A stretch of DNA of 60,308 nucleotides, from NCBI GenBank assembly GCA_029866325.1, contig JARWZO010000026.1, positions 1-60,308 of the forward strand. The letters run 5' to 3'. Position numbers and translations under genes: made by a program. A model generated the notes under the pieces. The model made no database searches and was not told the origin of the DNA. It saw only the letters and a program-made list of their open reading frames with translations. Position 1 is the stretch's first letter, and each line of letters starts with the position of its first letter. This DNA comes from Fluviicola sp. (GTDB lineage Bacteria > Bacteroidota > Bacteroidia > Flavobacteriales_D > Crocinitomicaceae). Positions 52,404-60,308 of the stretch are shown one piece after another.

Positions 52404-52619
52404 GTGTCAAAGTTTAAAAACTATTTTAGCGAAACCATTACTGAGATGACTCAGAATGTTTCGTGGCCAACATGGAAAGAACTACAAAGTAACGCACTTA
52501 TCGTTGTCGTTGCTTCTGTCATTTTTGCTCTGTTGGTATTTGTGATGGATACTGTATTCGGAATCACAAACGGTGAGACTTGGAAAGGTGCTCTTGGTTT
52601 TATTTACTCAATGTTTTAG
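52404..52619 (+). CDS. secE: SecE, preprotein translocase subunit
   Basis: The 71-residue protein starts at GTG (52404). KNYFSETITEMTQNVSWPTW is the conserved amphipathic helix and SWPTWKEL the SecE signature. One membrane helix follows (ALIVVVASVIFALLVFVMDT). SecE stabilises SecY in the inner membrane. nusG follows after 12 bases. Confidence 0.93.
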   Translation: MSKFKNYFSETITEMTQNVSWPTWKELQSNALIVVVASVIFALLVFVMDTVFGITNGETWKGALGFIYSMF

Positions 52620-52631
52620 TCGTAGATTATC

Positions 52632-53183
52632 ATGGGTGATATTAAAAAACGTTGGTATGTAGTGCGTGCTGTAAGTGGGAAAGAGAAAAAGGTGAAAGAA
52701 TACCTTGATCTTGAGATTTCTCGCTTGAAGTTAGACGATTACGTATCGCAAGTGTTGATTCCAACTGAAAAAGTATTCCAAATCCGAAACGGAAAAAAAA
52801 TCAGTAAAGAAAAAGCGTATTTACCGGGTTATGTGTTGATTGAAGCGTCTCTTGTCGGAGAGGTTCCTCACGTAATTAAAGGTATTCCAAACGTGATTGG
52901 ATTCTTAGGTGCTGAAAAAGGCGGTGATCCGCAACCGATGCGCCTGTCTGAAGTCAATCGTATATTAGGTAAAGTTGACGAACTTTCCGAAACCGAAGAG
53001 GAAATGAAAATTCCATTCGTGATCGGTGAAGCCGTTAAGGTTATTGATGGACCTTTCAATAATTTCACTGGTGTGATTGATGAAATCAACGAAGACAAGA
53101 AAAAATTGAAAGTAATGGTTAAAATCTTCGGTCGTAAAAACCTCTTGGAGCTCAGCTACATGCAGGTAGAGAAAGAAGGCTAA
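52632..53183 (+). CDS. nusG: Transcription termination/antitermination factor NusG
   Basis: The 183-residue protein has RWYVVRAVSGKEKKVKEYL as the start of the NGN domain, with the family's LPGYVLIEA and HVIKGIPNVIGFLG. A KOW domain near residues 127-160 reads IGEAVKVIDGPFNNFTGVID. NusG binds RNA polymerase and couples it to the ribosome. It precedes rplK with an 82-base gap in which I see no strong terminator. Confidence 0.97.
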   Translation: MGDIKKRWYVVRAVSGKEKKVKEYLDLEISRLKLDDYVSQVLIPTEKVFQIRNGKKISKEKAYLPGYVLIEASLVGEVPHVIKGIPNVIGFLGAEKGGDPQPMRLSEVNRILGKVDELSETEEEMKIPFVIGEAVKVIDGPFNNFTGVIDEINEDKKKLKVMVKIFGRKNLLELSYMQVEKEG

Positions 53184-53265
53184 ACATGTATTAACCCGCA
53201 GAAGTGAGATTACTGATTAAAGCTTCCCTTTAACGCTCACGCTTGACTGCATAATTTAAATAACA

Positions 53266-53712
53266 ATGGCTAAAGAAGTAGCAGCATTGATCAAATTACA
53301 GATCAAAGGTGGCCAAGCCAATCCAGCTCCTCCAGTTGGTCCCGCACTCGGTGCAAAAGGGGTCAACATTATGGAATTCTGCAAGCAGTATAATGCTCGT
53401 ACGCAGGACAAACCTGGAAAGGTATTACCATGTGTGATTACTGTATACAGTGACAAGTCGTTCGACTTCGTCATCAAAACTCCACCGGCAGCGGTACAGA
53501 TCATCGACAGCGTGAAATTGAAAAAAGGTTCGTCAGAGCCTAACAAAACGAAAGTAGGTTCCATGTCATGGGATCAAATTCGTTTGATCGCTGAAGATAA
53601 AATGCCAGACATGAACTGTTTTACAGTTGATGCGGCAATGACAATGATCGCCGGAACGGCTCGTAGTATGGGTGTAACTGTTAAAGGTGGTGAAGCACCC
53701 GCAACTAAATAA
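53266..53712 (+). CDS. rplK: 50S ribosomal protein uL11
   Basis: The 148-residue protein has the N-terminal [20 protein letters not shown] and the rRNA-binding [20 protein letters not shown]. It forms the GTPase-associated centre with 23S rRNA. It is the first of the rplK-rplA-rplJ-rplL cluster, 11 bases before rplA. Confidence 0.98.
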   Translation: MAKEVAALIKLQIKGGQANPAPPVGPALGAKGVNIMEFCKQYNARTQDKPGKVLPCVITVYSDKSFDFVIKTPPAAVQIIDSVKLKKGSSEPNKTKVGSMSWDQIRLIAEDKMPDMNCFTVDAAMTMIAGTARSMGVTVKGGEAPATK

Positions 53713-53723
53713 GCATTGACATC

Positions 53724-54419
53724 ATGGGAAGAATTTCTAAAAAAAGAAAAGAGGTTTTAGCTAAGTATGACTTAACTAAAATTTACACCTTGGTTGAAGC
53801 GTGTGATTTAGTGAAAAACGTTACAACTACCAAGTTTGATGCTTCGGTAGACATCAGCGTTCGTTTAGGAGTAGATCCACGTAAAGCGAACCAAATGGTT
53901 CGTGGAACCGTTGCTTTGCCTCACGGAACCGGAAAAGATGTACGAGTACTTGTACTTTGTACACCTGACAAGGAAGCCGAAGCAAAAGCAGCAGGTGCCG
54001 AATTCGTTGGATTGGACGATTTCATCGAAAAGATCAAAGGTGGTTGGACAGATATCGACGTGATTATCACCATGCCGTCTGTAATGGGTAAAGTGGGTGC
54101 ACTAGGACGTGTTCTTGGACCACGAGGTTTAATGCCGAACCCTAAGACAGGTACAGTGACTATGGAAGTTGGTAAAGCCGTTGAAGAAGTGAAGGCAGGT
54201 AAGATTGACTTCAAAGTTGACAAGTATGGTAATATCCACACGTCTATCGGAAAATCAAGCTTCGAAGGAGGTAAGATTAAAGATAACGCGTTTGAATTGA
54301 TCCAACAATTGATCAAATTGAAGCCGTCTGCTGCAAAAGGAACATACATTAAAAGTATTTTCATCAGTTCTACAATGTCGCCAAGTATCCAAATCGACGC
54401 GAAATCTGTAGTAGCTTAA
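53724..54419 (+). CDS. rplA: 50S ribosomal protein uL1
   Basis: The 231-residue protein has the conserved [40 protein letters not shown] and [18 protein letters not shown]. uL1 forms the mobile stalk near the E site and in other bacteria represses its own mRNA. rplJ follows after 11 bases. Confidence 0.98.
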   Translation: MGRISKKRKEVLAKYDLTKIYTLVEACDLVKNVTTTKFDASVDISVRLGVDPRKANQMVRGTVALPHGTGKDVRVLVLCTPDKEAEAKAAGAEFVGLDDFIEKIKGGWTDIDVIITMPSVMGKVGALGRVLGPRGLMPNPKTGTVTMEVGKAVEEVKAGKIDFKVDKYGNIHTSIGKSSFEGGKIKDNAFELIQQLIKLKPSAAKGTYIKSIFISSTMSPSIQIDAKSVVA

Positions 54420-54430
54420 AATCTTGAAGA

Positions 54431-54952
54431 ATGAATAAAGATCAAAAATCACAGTACATTGACGATCTTGCTCAAGATTTATCTCAAGCAAACGTCTTTT
54501 ATCTTGCAGACACAGCAGGCCTTACAGTTGAAACAATCAACCAGTTACGTCGTCGTTGCTTCCAACAAGGAATTACTTTACGCGTTGTAAAGAATACCTT
54601 GCTAGTAAAAGCGATGGAGCGCGTTGACGGTAGAGATTACGGACAATTACCTGAAGTATTGGGTGGTCCGACATCTATCATGTTCTCTGAAGTAGGTAAT
54701 GCTCCTGCAAAATTGATTAAAGAATTCCGCAAAAAGAGTGAGAAACCGCTTCTTAAAGGTGCTTACATTGAAGATGCAATCTTTGTTGGTGACAACCAAT
54801 TGGATATGCTTGTAGCAATTAAGTCACGTGAAGAGTTGATCGGTGATATCATCGGATTGCTACAAAGCCCTGCGAAAAATGTTATCTCAGGTCTTACAGG
54901 TGGTGGTCAGAAAATTGCCGGAATCCTTAAAACGCTCGAAGAACGAGCATAA
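54431..54952 (+). CDS. rplJ: 50S ribosomal protein uL10
   Basis: The 173-residue protein starts MNKDQKSQYIDDLAQDLSQA, with AGLTVETINQLRRRCFQQGI, RVVKNTLLVKAME and the C-terminal helix that binds bL12. It anchors the bL12 stalk to the ribosome. A perfect palindrome follows in the gap before rplL. Confidence 0.97.
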   Translation: MNKDQKSQYIDDLAQDLSQANVFYLADTAGLTVETINQLRRRCFQQGITLRVVKNTLLVKAMERVDGRDYGQLPEVLGGPTSIMFSEVGNAPAKLIKEFRKKSEKPLLKGAYIEDAIFVGDNQLDMLVAIKSREELIGDIIGLLQSPAKNVISGLTGGGQKIAGILKTLEERA

Positions 54953-54958
54953 CGCTTG

Positions 54959-54974
54959 CGCTGAAGCTTCAGCG
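54959..54974. promoter_or_regulatory. Perfect 16-bp palindrome in the rplJ-rplL gap
   Basis: CGCTGAAGCTTCAGCG is a perfect palindrome starting 7 bases after the rplJ stop, with no T run after it, so it is not an intrinsic terminator. It may protect the mRNA end or serve as a processing or stability hairpin that helps raise rplL expression. Confidence 0.4.
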
Positions 54975-55023
54975 AAGGCACAAGTAAACAAAATTATTAA
55001 GAACCTTTTTAAATTAAATAAAA

Positions 55024-55401
55024 ATGGCTGATTTAAAACAAATCGCAGAAACGCTAGTAAATCTTACAGTAAAAGAAGTTAACGAACTAGCTACAATTTT
55101 GAAAGATGAGTACGGTATCGAGCCTGCAGCTGCAGCTCCTGTTATGATGGCAGGTGGCGGAGGCGGTGGCGCTGAAGCTGCTGCTGAGCAAACTGAATTC
55201 AATGTAATCTTGAAAGCAGCTGGTGCTAACAAACTTGCAGTAGTTAAGTTGGTGAAAGAATTAACAGGTCAAGGTTTGAAAGAATCGAAAGATCTAGTTG
55301 ACGGAGCTCCTACTACATTGAAAGAAGGTGTTTCAAAAGACGAAGCTAACGCTTTGAAGACTCAGCTTGAAGAAGCTGGTGCAGAAGTTGAAGTTAAGTA
55401 A
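55024..55401 (+). CDS. rplL: 50S ribosomal protein bL12
   Basis: The 125-residue protein has an N-terminal dimerisation domain ([20 protein letters not shown]), an Ala/Gly-rich hinge ([20 protein letters not shown]) and the globular C-terminal domain with [20 protein letters not shown] that recruits translational GTPases. It is present in several copies per ribosome. A terminator-like hairpin separates it from rpoB. Confidence 0.98.
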   Translation: MADLKQIAETLVNLTVKEVNELATILKDEYGIEPAAAAPVMMAGGGGGGAEAAAEQTEFNVILKAAGANKLAVVKLVKELTGQGLKESKDLVDGAPTTLKEGVSKDEANALKTQLEEAGAEVEVK

Positions 55402-55416
55402 TTCATTACTTTATTG

Positions 55417-55462
55417 ACAGGAAATAGGTGTCCGCCTCAGGCGGATGCCCTTTCCTGTTTTT
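55417..55462 (+). terminator. Attenuator-like terminator between rplL and rpoB
   Basis: ACAGGAAA pairs with TTTCCTGT at the base. Inside is GG-tg-TCCGCC-tca-GGCGGA-tg-CC, giving a long stem, followed by TTTTT. Most transcripts of the ribosomal part should stop here, with a fraction reading into rpoBC, as in other bacteria. Confidence 0.8.
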
Positions 55463-55510
55463 CAGCATACAAGAAGAATAAAGTCCTTTCTCAATTAAAT
55501 ATTTTTAACC

Positions 55511-58500
55511 TTGGCAACAACAAGCAACACAATAACGAGAATTAATTTTGCCTCAAGCAAAAATCAGTTCGCTTATCCGGATTTTCTGGATATTCAGCTT
55601 AAATCCTTCCAAGAGTTTTTCCAGTTGGAAACAACCCCTGAAAATCGTGAAAGTGAAGGATTGTACAAGGTATTTGCGGAGAACTTCCCAATTACTGATA
55701 CGCGAAATCAATTCGTGTTGGAGTTCCTCGATTACTTCATCGACCCACCTCGTTATACCATCGAAGAGTGTATCGAACGTGGTCTGACTTACAGCGTTCC
55801 GCTGAAAGCAAAACTGAAATTGTATTGTACCGATCCTGAACACGAAGATTTCGAAACCATCGTGCAGGACGTATACTTGGGTACGATTCCGTACATGACA
55901 CCTAAAGGTTCGTTTGTAATCAATGGTGCTGAACGTGTAATCGTTTCTCAGTTGCACCGTTCACCGGGAGTTTTCTTCGGACAAAGTCGTCACGCAAACG
56001 GTACTAAATTGTACTCTGCGCGTGTGATTCCGTTCAAAGGATCTTGGATCGAATTTGCAACAGATATAAACAGTGTAATGTACGCTTACATCGACCGTAA
56101 GAAGAAATTGCCTGTCACCACATTGTTCCGCGCAATTGGTTATGAAACTGATAAAGACATTCTAGAAATATTTGGCCTTGCCGACGAGGTAAAGGTGAAT
56201 AAAGCTAACCTGAAAAAAGCCGTTGGTCGTCGTTTGGCAGCACGTGTTTTGAAATCATGGATCGAAGATTTCGGTGATGAGGACACAGGTGAAGTAGTTT
56301 CTATTGAACGTAATGAAGTGATCTTGGATCGTGAAACAATGTTGGAGGAATTCCACATTGATACGATCTTGGATGCAGGTGTGAAAACCTTGATCTTCCA
56401 CAAAGAAGATGCAAATACGGCTGATTACACGATCATCTATAACACGCTTCAAAAAGATACGTCCAACTCGGAAAAAGAAGCGGTAGAACACATCTACCGT
56501 CAATTGCGTAATGCTGAACCACCTGATTATGAAACAGCAAAAGGTGTATTCGAGAAATTATTCTTCTCTGATGCACGTTATGACTTGGGTGAGGTAGGTC
56601 GTTACCGAATGAACAAAAAATTAAACATCGACAGCTCGGAAGAGTCGCGCGTGTTGACGAAAAACGATATCCTTTGCATCATCAAGTATTTGATCGAATT
56701 GATCAACTCGAAAGCAGATGTGGATGATATCGATCACTTGTCGAATCGTCGTGTAAGAACTGTTGGTGAACAATTATATGCACAATTCGGTGTCGGTTTG
56801 GCCCGTATGGCCCGTACCATTCGTGAGCGTATGAACGTTCGTGATAACGAAGTCTTTACTCCAATCGACTTGATCAATGCGAAGACACTTTCTTCGGTGA
56901 TCAATTCCTTCTTCGGAACCAACCAGTTGTCTCAATTCATGGATCAGACCAACCCGCTTTCAGAGGTAACTCACAAGCGTCGTTTGTCTGCACTAGGGCC
57001 AGGTGGACTTTCGCGTGAGCGTGCAGGTTTCGAGGTACGTGACGTTCACTATACGCACTACGGTCGTTTGTGTACCATTGAAACACCGGAAGGACCAAAC
57101 ATCGGTTTGATTTCTTCGTTGTGTGTATTCGCCAAGGTAAACAAACTCGGATTCATTGAAACTCCTTACCGTTCGGTTTCCGCCGGTAAAGTTGATACGA
57201 CATCTGAACCGATTTACTTGTCTGCCGAAGAGGAAGATGAAAAAATGATTGCTCAGGCGAATGCTTTGGTTGATGATAAAGGAAATTTCCTTTCTGATTT
57301 GGTGAAAGCACGTTACGAGGGCGATTTCCCGGTGGTAGCACCGAAAGATTTGAATTTGATGGACGTAGGCGCCAACCAGATTGCATCGATTGCAGCATCT
57401 TCTATTCCGTTCTTGGAGCATGATGATGCCAACCGTGCATTGATGGGATCAAACATGCAACGTCAAGCTGTTCCGTTGTTGAAACCGCATTCTCCTATCG
57501 TGGGAACTGGTATCGAGCAATTGGTAGCGCGTGACTCTCGTGTATTGATCAACGCTGAAGGTCCGGGATCTGTTGAATACGTTGACGCGAATGAAATCGT
57601 GATCCGTTACGACTGGTCAAACGAAGATAAATTGGTAAGCTTTGACAGCGAAGTAACACGTTACGGCTTAACGAAATTCCAAAAAACAAACCAAAGCACA
57701 ACGATCAACTTGAAGCCGATCGTTCGTAAAGGTGACCGAATTGAGAAAGGACAGGTACTTTGCGAAGGTTATGCAACACAAGGTGGTGAGTTGGCATTGG
57801 GTCAAAACCTGAAAGTGGCGTTCATGCCATGGAAAGGGTACAACTTCGAGGATGCGATTGTGATTTCTGAGCGTGTAGTGCGCGACGATATCTTTACGTC
57901 TATCCACATCGATGAGTACGCTTTGGAAGTTCGTGATACGAAACGTGGTATGGAAGAATTAACGTCGGATATTCCGAACGTTAGTGAAGAAGCTACAAAA
58001 GATTTGGACGAAAACGGTTTGATCCGTATCGGTGCCGAGATCAAAGAAGGTGACATCCTGATTGGTAAAATCACTCCGAAAGGGGAAACTGATCCGTCAC
58101 CGGAAGAAAAACTATTGCGTGCCATCTTTGGTGACAAAGCTGGTGATGTGAAAGATGCTTCCTTGAAAGCAGGTCCGTCGTTGCGTGGTGTGGTGATCGA
58201 GAAAAAATTGTTCTCACGTGCAATTAAAGATCGTAAGTCAAAAGCGCAAGACAAACCGGTATTGGAAGTATTGGATACTGAATACGACAAAGATTACGCC
58301 GTATTGAAAGACCGTTTGGTTGAGAAATTAATGTCGGTTCTTGGTGAGCACAAATCTGCAGGAGTTTTCAATAACTTCAAGGAAGAAATCATTAAGAAAG
58401 GAACGAAATTCGCTCAGAAAAACCTGGTTGCTATCGATTACACGATTGTAAACCCTACTGGTTGGACAGGCGATCAACACATCAATACCTTGGTGAGCCG

Positions 58501-59323
58501 TGTATTGCACAACTTCACCATTAAGGCAAATGACTTGTTGGGTATCTACAAACGCAAGAAATTCCACATTTCAGTTGGAGATGAATTGCCTGCAGGTATC
58601 GTGAAAATGGCCAAAGTTTATGTTGCTCAAAAACGTAAGTTGAAAGTGGGTGATAAAATGGCGGGTCGTCACGGTAACAAAGGTATTGTTGCCAACATCG
58701 TTCGTGCTGAAGACATGCCATTCTTGGAAGATGGAACACCGGTAGATATCGTATTGAATCCGTTGGGTGTACCTTCTCGTATGAACTTGGGTCAGATTTA
58801 TGAAACAGTTCTTGGATGGGCAGGTGAAAAATTAGGTGTGAAATTCGCTACGCCGATTTTCGATGGTGCTAAACCGTTTGAAATTGATGAGTGGACAGCT
58901 AAAGCAGGAGTTCCGAAATCAGGTAAAACGTACTTGTATGACGGAGGAACCGGAGAGCGTTTCCACCAAACTGCAACAGTTGGTGTGATTTACATGCTGA
59001 AACTATCGCACATGGTAGATGACAAAATGCACGCACGTTCAATCGGACCATACTCATTGATTACACAACAACCATTGGGTGGTAAAGCTCAGTTCGGTGG
59101 TCAGCGTTTTGGTGAGATGGAGGTTTGGGCGCTTGAAGCATTTGGTGCAGCAAACATTCTACAAGAAATTCTTACCATCAAATCAGATGATGTTATTGGT
59201 AGAGCTAAGGCTTACGAAGCAATTGTTAAAGGCGAAAACATGCCAACTCCTGGAATTCCAGAATCCTTTAACGTATTGTTGCACGAGCTAAGAGGCCTTG
59301 CACTTGACGTTAATCTTGATTAG
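55511..59323 (+). CDS. rpoB: RNA polymerase beta subunit
   Basis: The 1270-residue protein is full length. It starts at TTG ([20 protein letters not shown]); no ATG lies in frame nearby. The rifampicin region shows [33 protein letters not shown], broken here as [19 protein letters not shown] and [12 protein letters not shown], with the usual wild-type residues (Asp, His and Ser positions). [12 protein letters not shown] and the C-terminal [20 protein letters not shown] clamp region are intact. Arg codons are almost all CGT until about 59106, but AGA after 59209 (see findings). Confidence 0.98.
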   Translation: MATTSNTITRINFASSKNQFAYPDFLDIQLKSFQEFFQLETTPENRESEGLYKVFAENFPITDTRNQFVLEFLDYFIDPPRYTIEECIERGLTYSVPLKAKLKLYCTDPEHEDFETIVQDVYLGTIPYMTPKGSFVINGAERVIVSQLHRSPGVFFGQSRHANGTKLYSARVIPFKGSWIEFATDINSVMYAYIDRKKKLPVTTLFRAIGYETDKDILEIFGLADEVKVNKANLKKAVGRRLAARVLKSWIEDFGDEDTGEVVSIERNEVILDRETMLEEFHIDTILDAGVKTLIFHKEDANTADYTIIYNTLQKDTSNSEKEAVEHIYRQLRNAEPPDYETAKGVFEKLFFSDARYDLGEVGRYRMNKKLNIDSSEESRVLTKNDILCIIKYLIELINSKADVDDIDHLSNRRVRTVGEQLYAQFGVGLARMARTIRERMNVRDNEVFTPIDLINAKTLSSVINSFFGTNQLSQFMDQTNPLSEVTHKRRLSALGPGGLSRERAGFEVRDVHYTHYGRLCTIETPEGPNIGLISSLCVFAKVNKLGFIETPYRSVSAGKVDTTSEPIYLSAEEEDEKMIAQANALVDDKGNFLSDLVKARYEGDFPVVAPKDLNLMDVGANQIASIAASSIPFLEHDDANRALMGSNMQRQAVPLLKPHSPIVGTGIEQLVARDSRVLINAEGPGSVEYVDANEIVIRYDWSNEDKLVSFDSEVTRYGLTKFQKTNQSTTINLKPIVRKGDRIEKGQVLCEGYATQGGELALGQNLKVAFMPWKGYNFEDAIVISERVVRDDIFTSIHIDEYALEVRDTKRGMEELTSDIPNVSEEATKDLDENGLIRIGAEIKEGDILIGKITPKGETDPSPEEKLLRAIFGDKAGDVKDASLKAGPSLRGVVIEKKLFSRAIKDRKSKAQDKPVLEVLDTEYDKDYAVLKDRLVEKLMSVLGEHKSAGVFNNFKEEIIKKGTKFAQKNLVAIDYTIVNPTGWTGDQHINTLVSRVLHNFTIKANDLLGIYKRKKFHISVGDELPAGIVKMAKVYVAQKRKLKVGDKMAGRHGNKGIVANIVRAEDMPFLEDGTPVDIVLNPLGVPSRMNLGQIYETVLGWAGEKLGVKFATPIFDGAKPFEIDEWTAKAGVPKSGKTYLYDGGTGERFHQTATVGVIYMLKLSHMVDDKMHARSIGPYSLITQQPLGGKAQFGGQRFGEMEVWALEAFGAANILQEILTIKSDDVIGRAKAYEAIVKGENMPTPGIPESFNVLLHELRGLALDVNLD

Positions 59324-59368
59324 TAAGTTTCTAGAAATTAATTTAATTAAAGGTTTAAAAACAAATAA

Positions 59369-60308
59369 ATGACTTTTAAAAAAGAAAATAAAGTAAGAAG
59401 TAATTTCACAAAAATTACTATCGGGTTGGCTTCTCCAGAGGCCATCCTTGACCGCTCCAGTGGAGAGGTTTTAAAACCAGAAACTATTAATTACAGAACA
59501 TACAAACCAGAAATGGGTGGTTTGTTTTGTGAGAGAATTTTTGGACCTGTTAAAGATTGGGAATGTGCTTGTGGAAAATACAAAAGAATAAGATACAAAG
59601 GCATTGTTTGCGACCGTTGTGGTGTTGAGGTTACTGAGAAAAAAGTACGTAGAGAAAGAATGGGACACATTTCATTGGTTGTTCCTGTAGCTCACATCTG
59701 GTACTTCAAATCTCTTCCTAATAAAATTGGATATTTGTTAGGCCTTCCTACCAAAAAACTAGATTCAATTATATACTACGAACGATACGTTGTAATTCAG
59801 GCAGGGATAAAAGAAAGCGAAGAAATTAAATACTTAACTTTCTTATCTGAAGAAGAATATTTGGCCATAATGGAAGATCTTCCAAAAGAAAACCAAATGT
59901 TGGACGACAAAGATCCAATGAAGTTTATAGCAAAGATGGGTGCTGATGCATTGTATGATTTGCTAGGAAGATTAAACCTTGATGAATTGTCATACGACCT
60001 TCGTCACAAAGCAAACAACGAAACATCTCAACAAAGAAAAACTGAAGCATTAAAACGCCTACAGGTTGTTGAAGCTTTCCGTCAGGCAAACGAACACATG
60101 GTTAATCGCCCAGAATGGATGATTATTAAAGTGGTTCCGGTTATTCCACCAGAATTGCGTCCTCTTGTTCCATTAGACGGCGGTAGATTTGCAACTTCCG
60201 ATTTAAATGACCTTTACAGAAGAGTTATTATCCGTAATAACCGTCTTAAAAGACTTATCGAAATCAAAGCCCCTGAAGTAATCTTAAGAAACGAAAAAAG
60301 GATGCTTC
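59369..60308 (+). CDS. rpoC: RNA polymerase beta' subunit (5' part)
   Basis: The start ATG is at 59369 and the frame runs off the right edge after about 313 residues. [20 protein letters not shown] is the conserved N-terminus. The zinc-binding region has four cysteines in [40 protein letters not shown] is the lid/rudder-side motif. Codon usage differs from rpoB: I count about 14 AGA and 1 AGG against 7 CGT and a few other CGN codons for arginine. No sign of frameshift. Confidence 0.95.
   Translation, partial: MTFKKENKVRSNFTKITIGLASPEAILDRSSGEVLKPETINYRTYKPEMGGLFCERIFGPVKDWECACGKYKRIRYKGIVCDRCGVEVTEKKVRRERMGHISLVVPVAHIWYFKSLPNKIGYLLGLPTKKLDSIIYYERYVVIQAGIKESEEIKYLTFLSEEEYLAIMEDLPKENQMLDDKDPMKFIAKMGADALYDLLGRLNLDELSYDLRHKANNETSQQRKTEALKRLQVVEAFRQANEHMVNRPEWMIIKVVPVIPPELRPLVPLDGGRFATSDLNDLYRRVIIRNNRLKRLIEIKAPEVILRNEKRML

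Overview
This window looks like chromosomal DNA of a member of the Bacteroidota, most likely Flavobacteriales of the Crocinitomicaceae/Fluviicola kind (the family is my inference). The signs are C-terminal sorting domains of the type IX secretion system (T9SS), a TonB-dependent receptor paired with a DUF4249 lipoprotein, a PorE-like OmpA protein, DUF2851, promoters with a TAnnTTTG -7 element, and the tRNA-tuf-tRNA-Trp-secE-nusG-rplKAJL-rpoBC order typical of the phylum. No rRNA, CRISPR array, transposase or prophage was seen.

Positions 1-10131 form an AT-rich accessory module, all on the minus strand. It encodes a hybrid histidine kinase, a receiver-kinase protein, an NtrC-type sigma-54 activator, a PapD-like periplasmic chaperone, a small DUF4402 (pilin-like) protein and an usher-like outer-membrane protein. 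Three regulatory units share one design: a leftward -24/-12 (sigma-54) promoter, with two CTTCG-N4-CGAAG-type half-palindromes upstream whose starts are exactly 21 bp apart. One unit precedes the chaperone-DUF4402-usher operon. The other two lie in the gene-free first 500 bases, and the outermost points off the left edge, probably at further subunits. I read this as a phosphorelay-controlled, sigma-54-dependent chaperone-usher-like surface fibre system, and it is the most unusual content of the window.

Positions 10317-14696 hold an ArsR-type regulator and the minus-strand sufA-B-C-D operon without sufS or sufE. Positions 15260-18833 encode a small secreted protein and a 1076-residue repeat adhesin with a type B T9SS signal. 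Positions 18954-25798 hold ribF, a leucine-rich-repeat protein, ddl (minus strand), a PASTA protein, a type A T9SS cargo and rluD. A PorE-like OmpA protein, purM, prfA, a TonB receptor with its DUF4249 lipoprotein, and pyrF follow to 34859.

Positions 34859-42189 carry mtnB, mtnD, mtnC and mtnA, which together convert methylthioribose-1-phosphate to the 2-keto acid of methionine. They are interleaved with a pirin that has a Tat-like leader, a BamA-type barrel and two membrane proteins. A 205-bp repeat-like inverted element lies at 40038-40242. Then come an ECF sigma factor with its membrane partner (minus strand), DUF2851 and PspC proteins, an RmlD-like reductase, a helix-hairpin-helix protein, apt, an acyl-CoA dehydrogenase, rpsU, a Xer-type recombinase and hpf.

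The right end (50536-60308) is the translation/transcription core: four tRNAs, tuf, tRNA-Trp, secE, nusG, rplK, rplA, rplJ, rplL, rpoB and the 5' part of rpoC. Arginine codon choice changes abruptly from CGT to AGA inside the last ~170 bases of rpoB and stays changed through rpoC. This could be a recombination junction or an assembly join.
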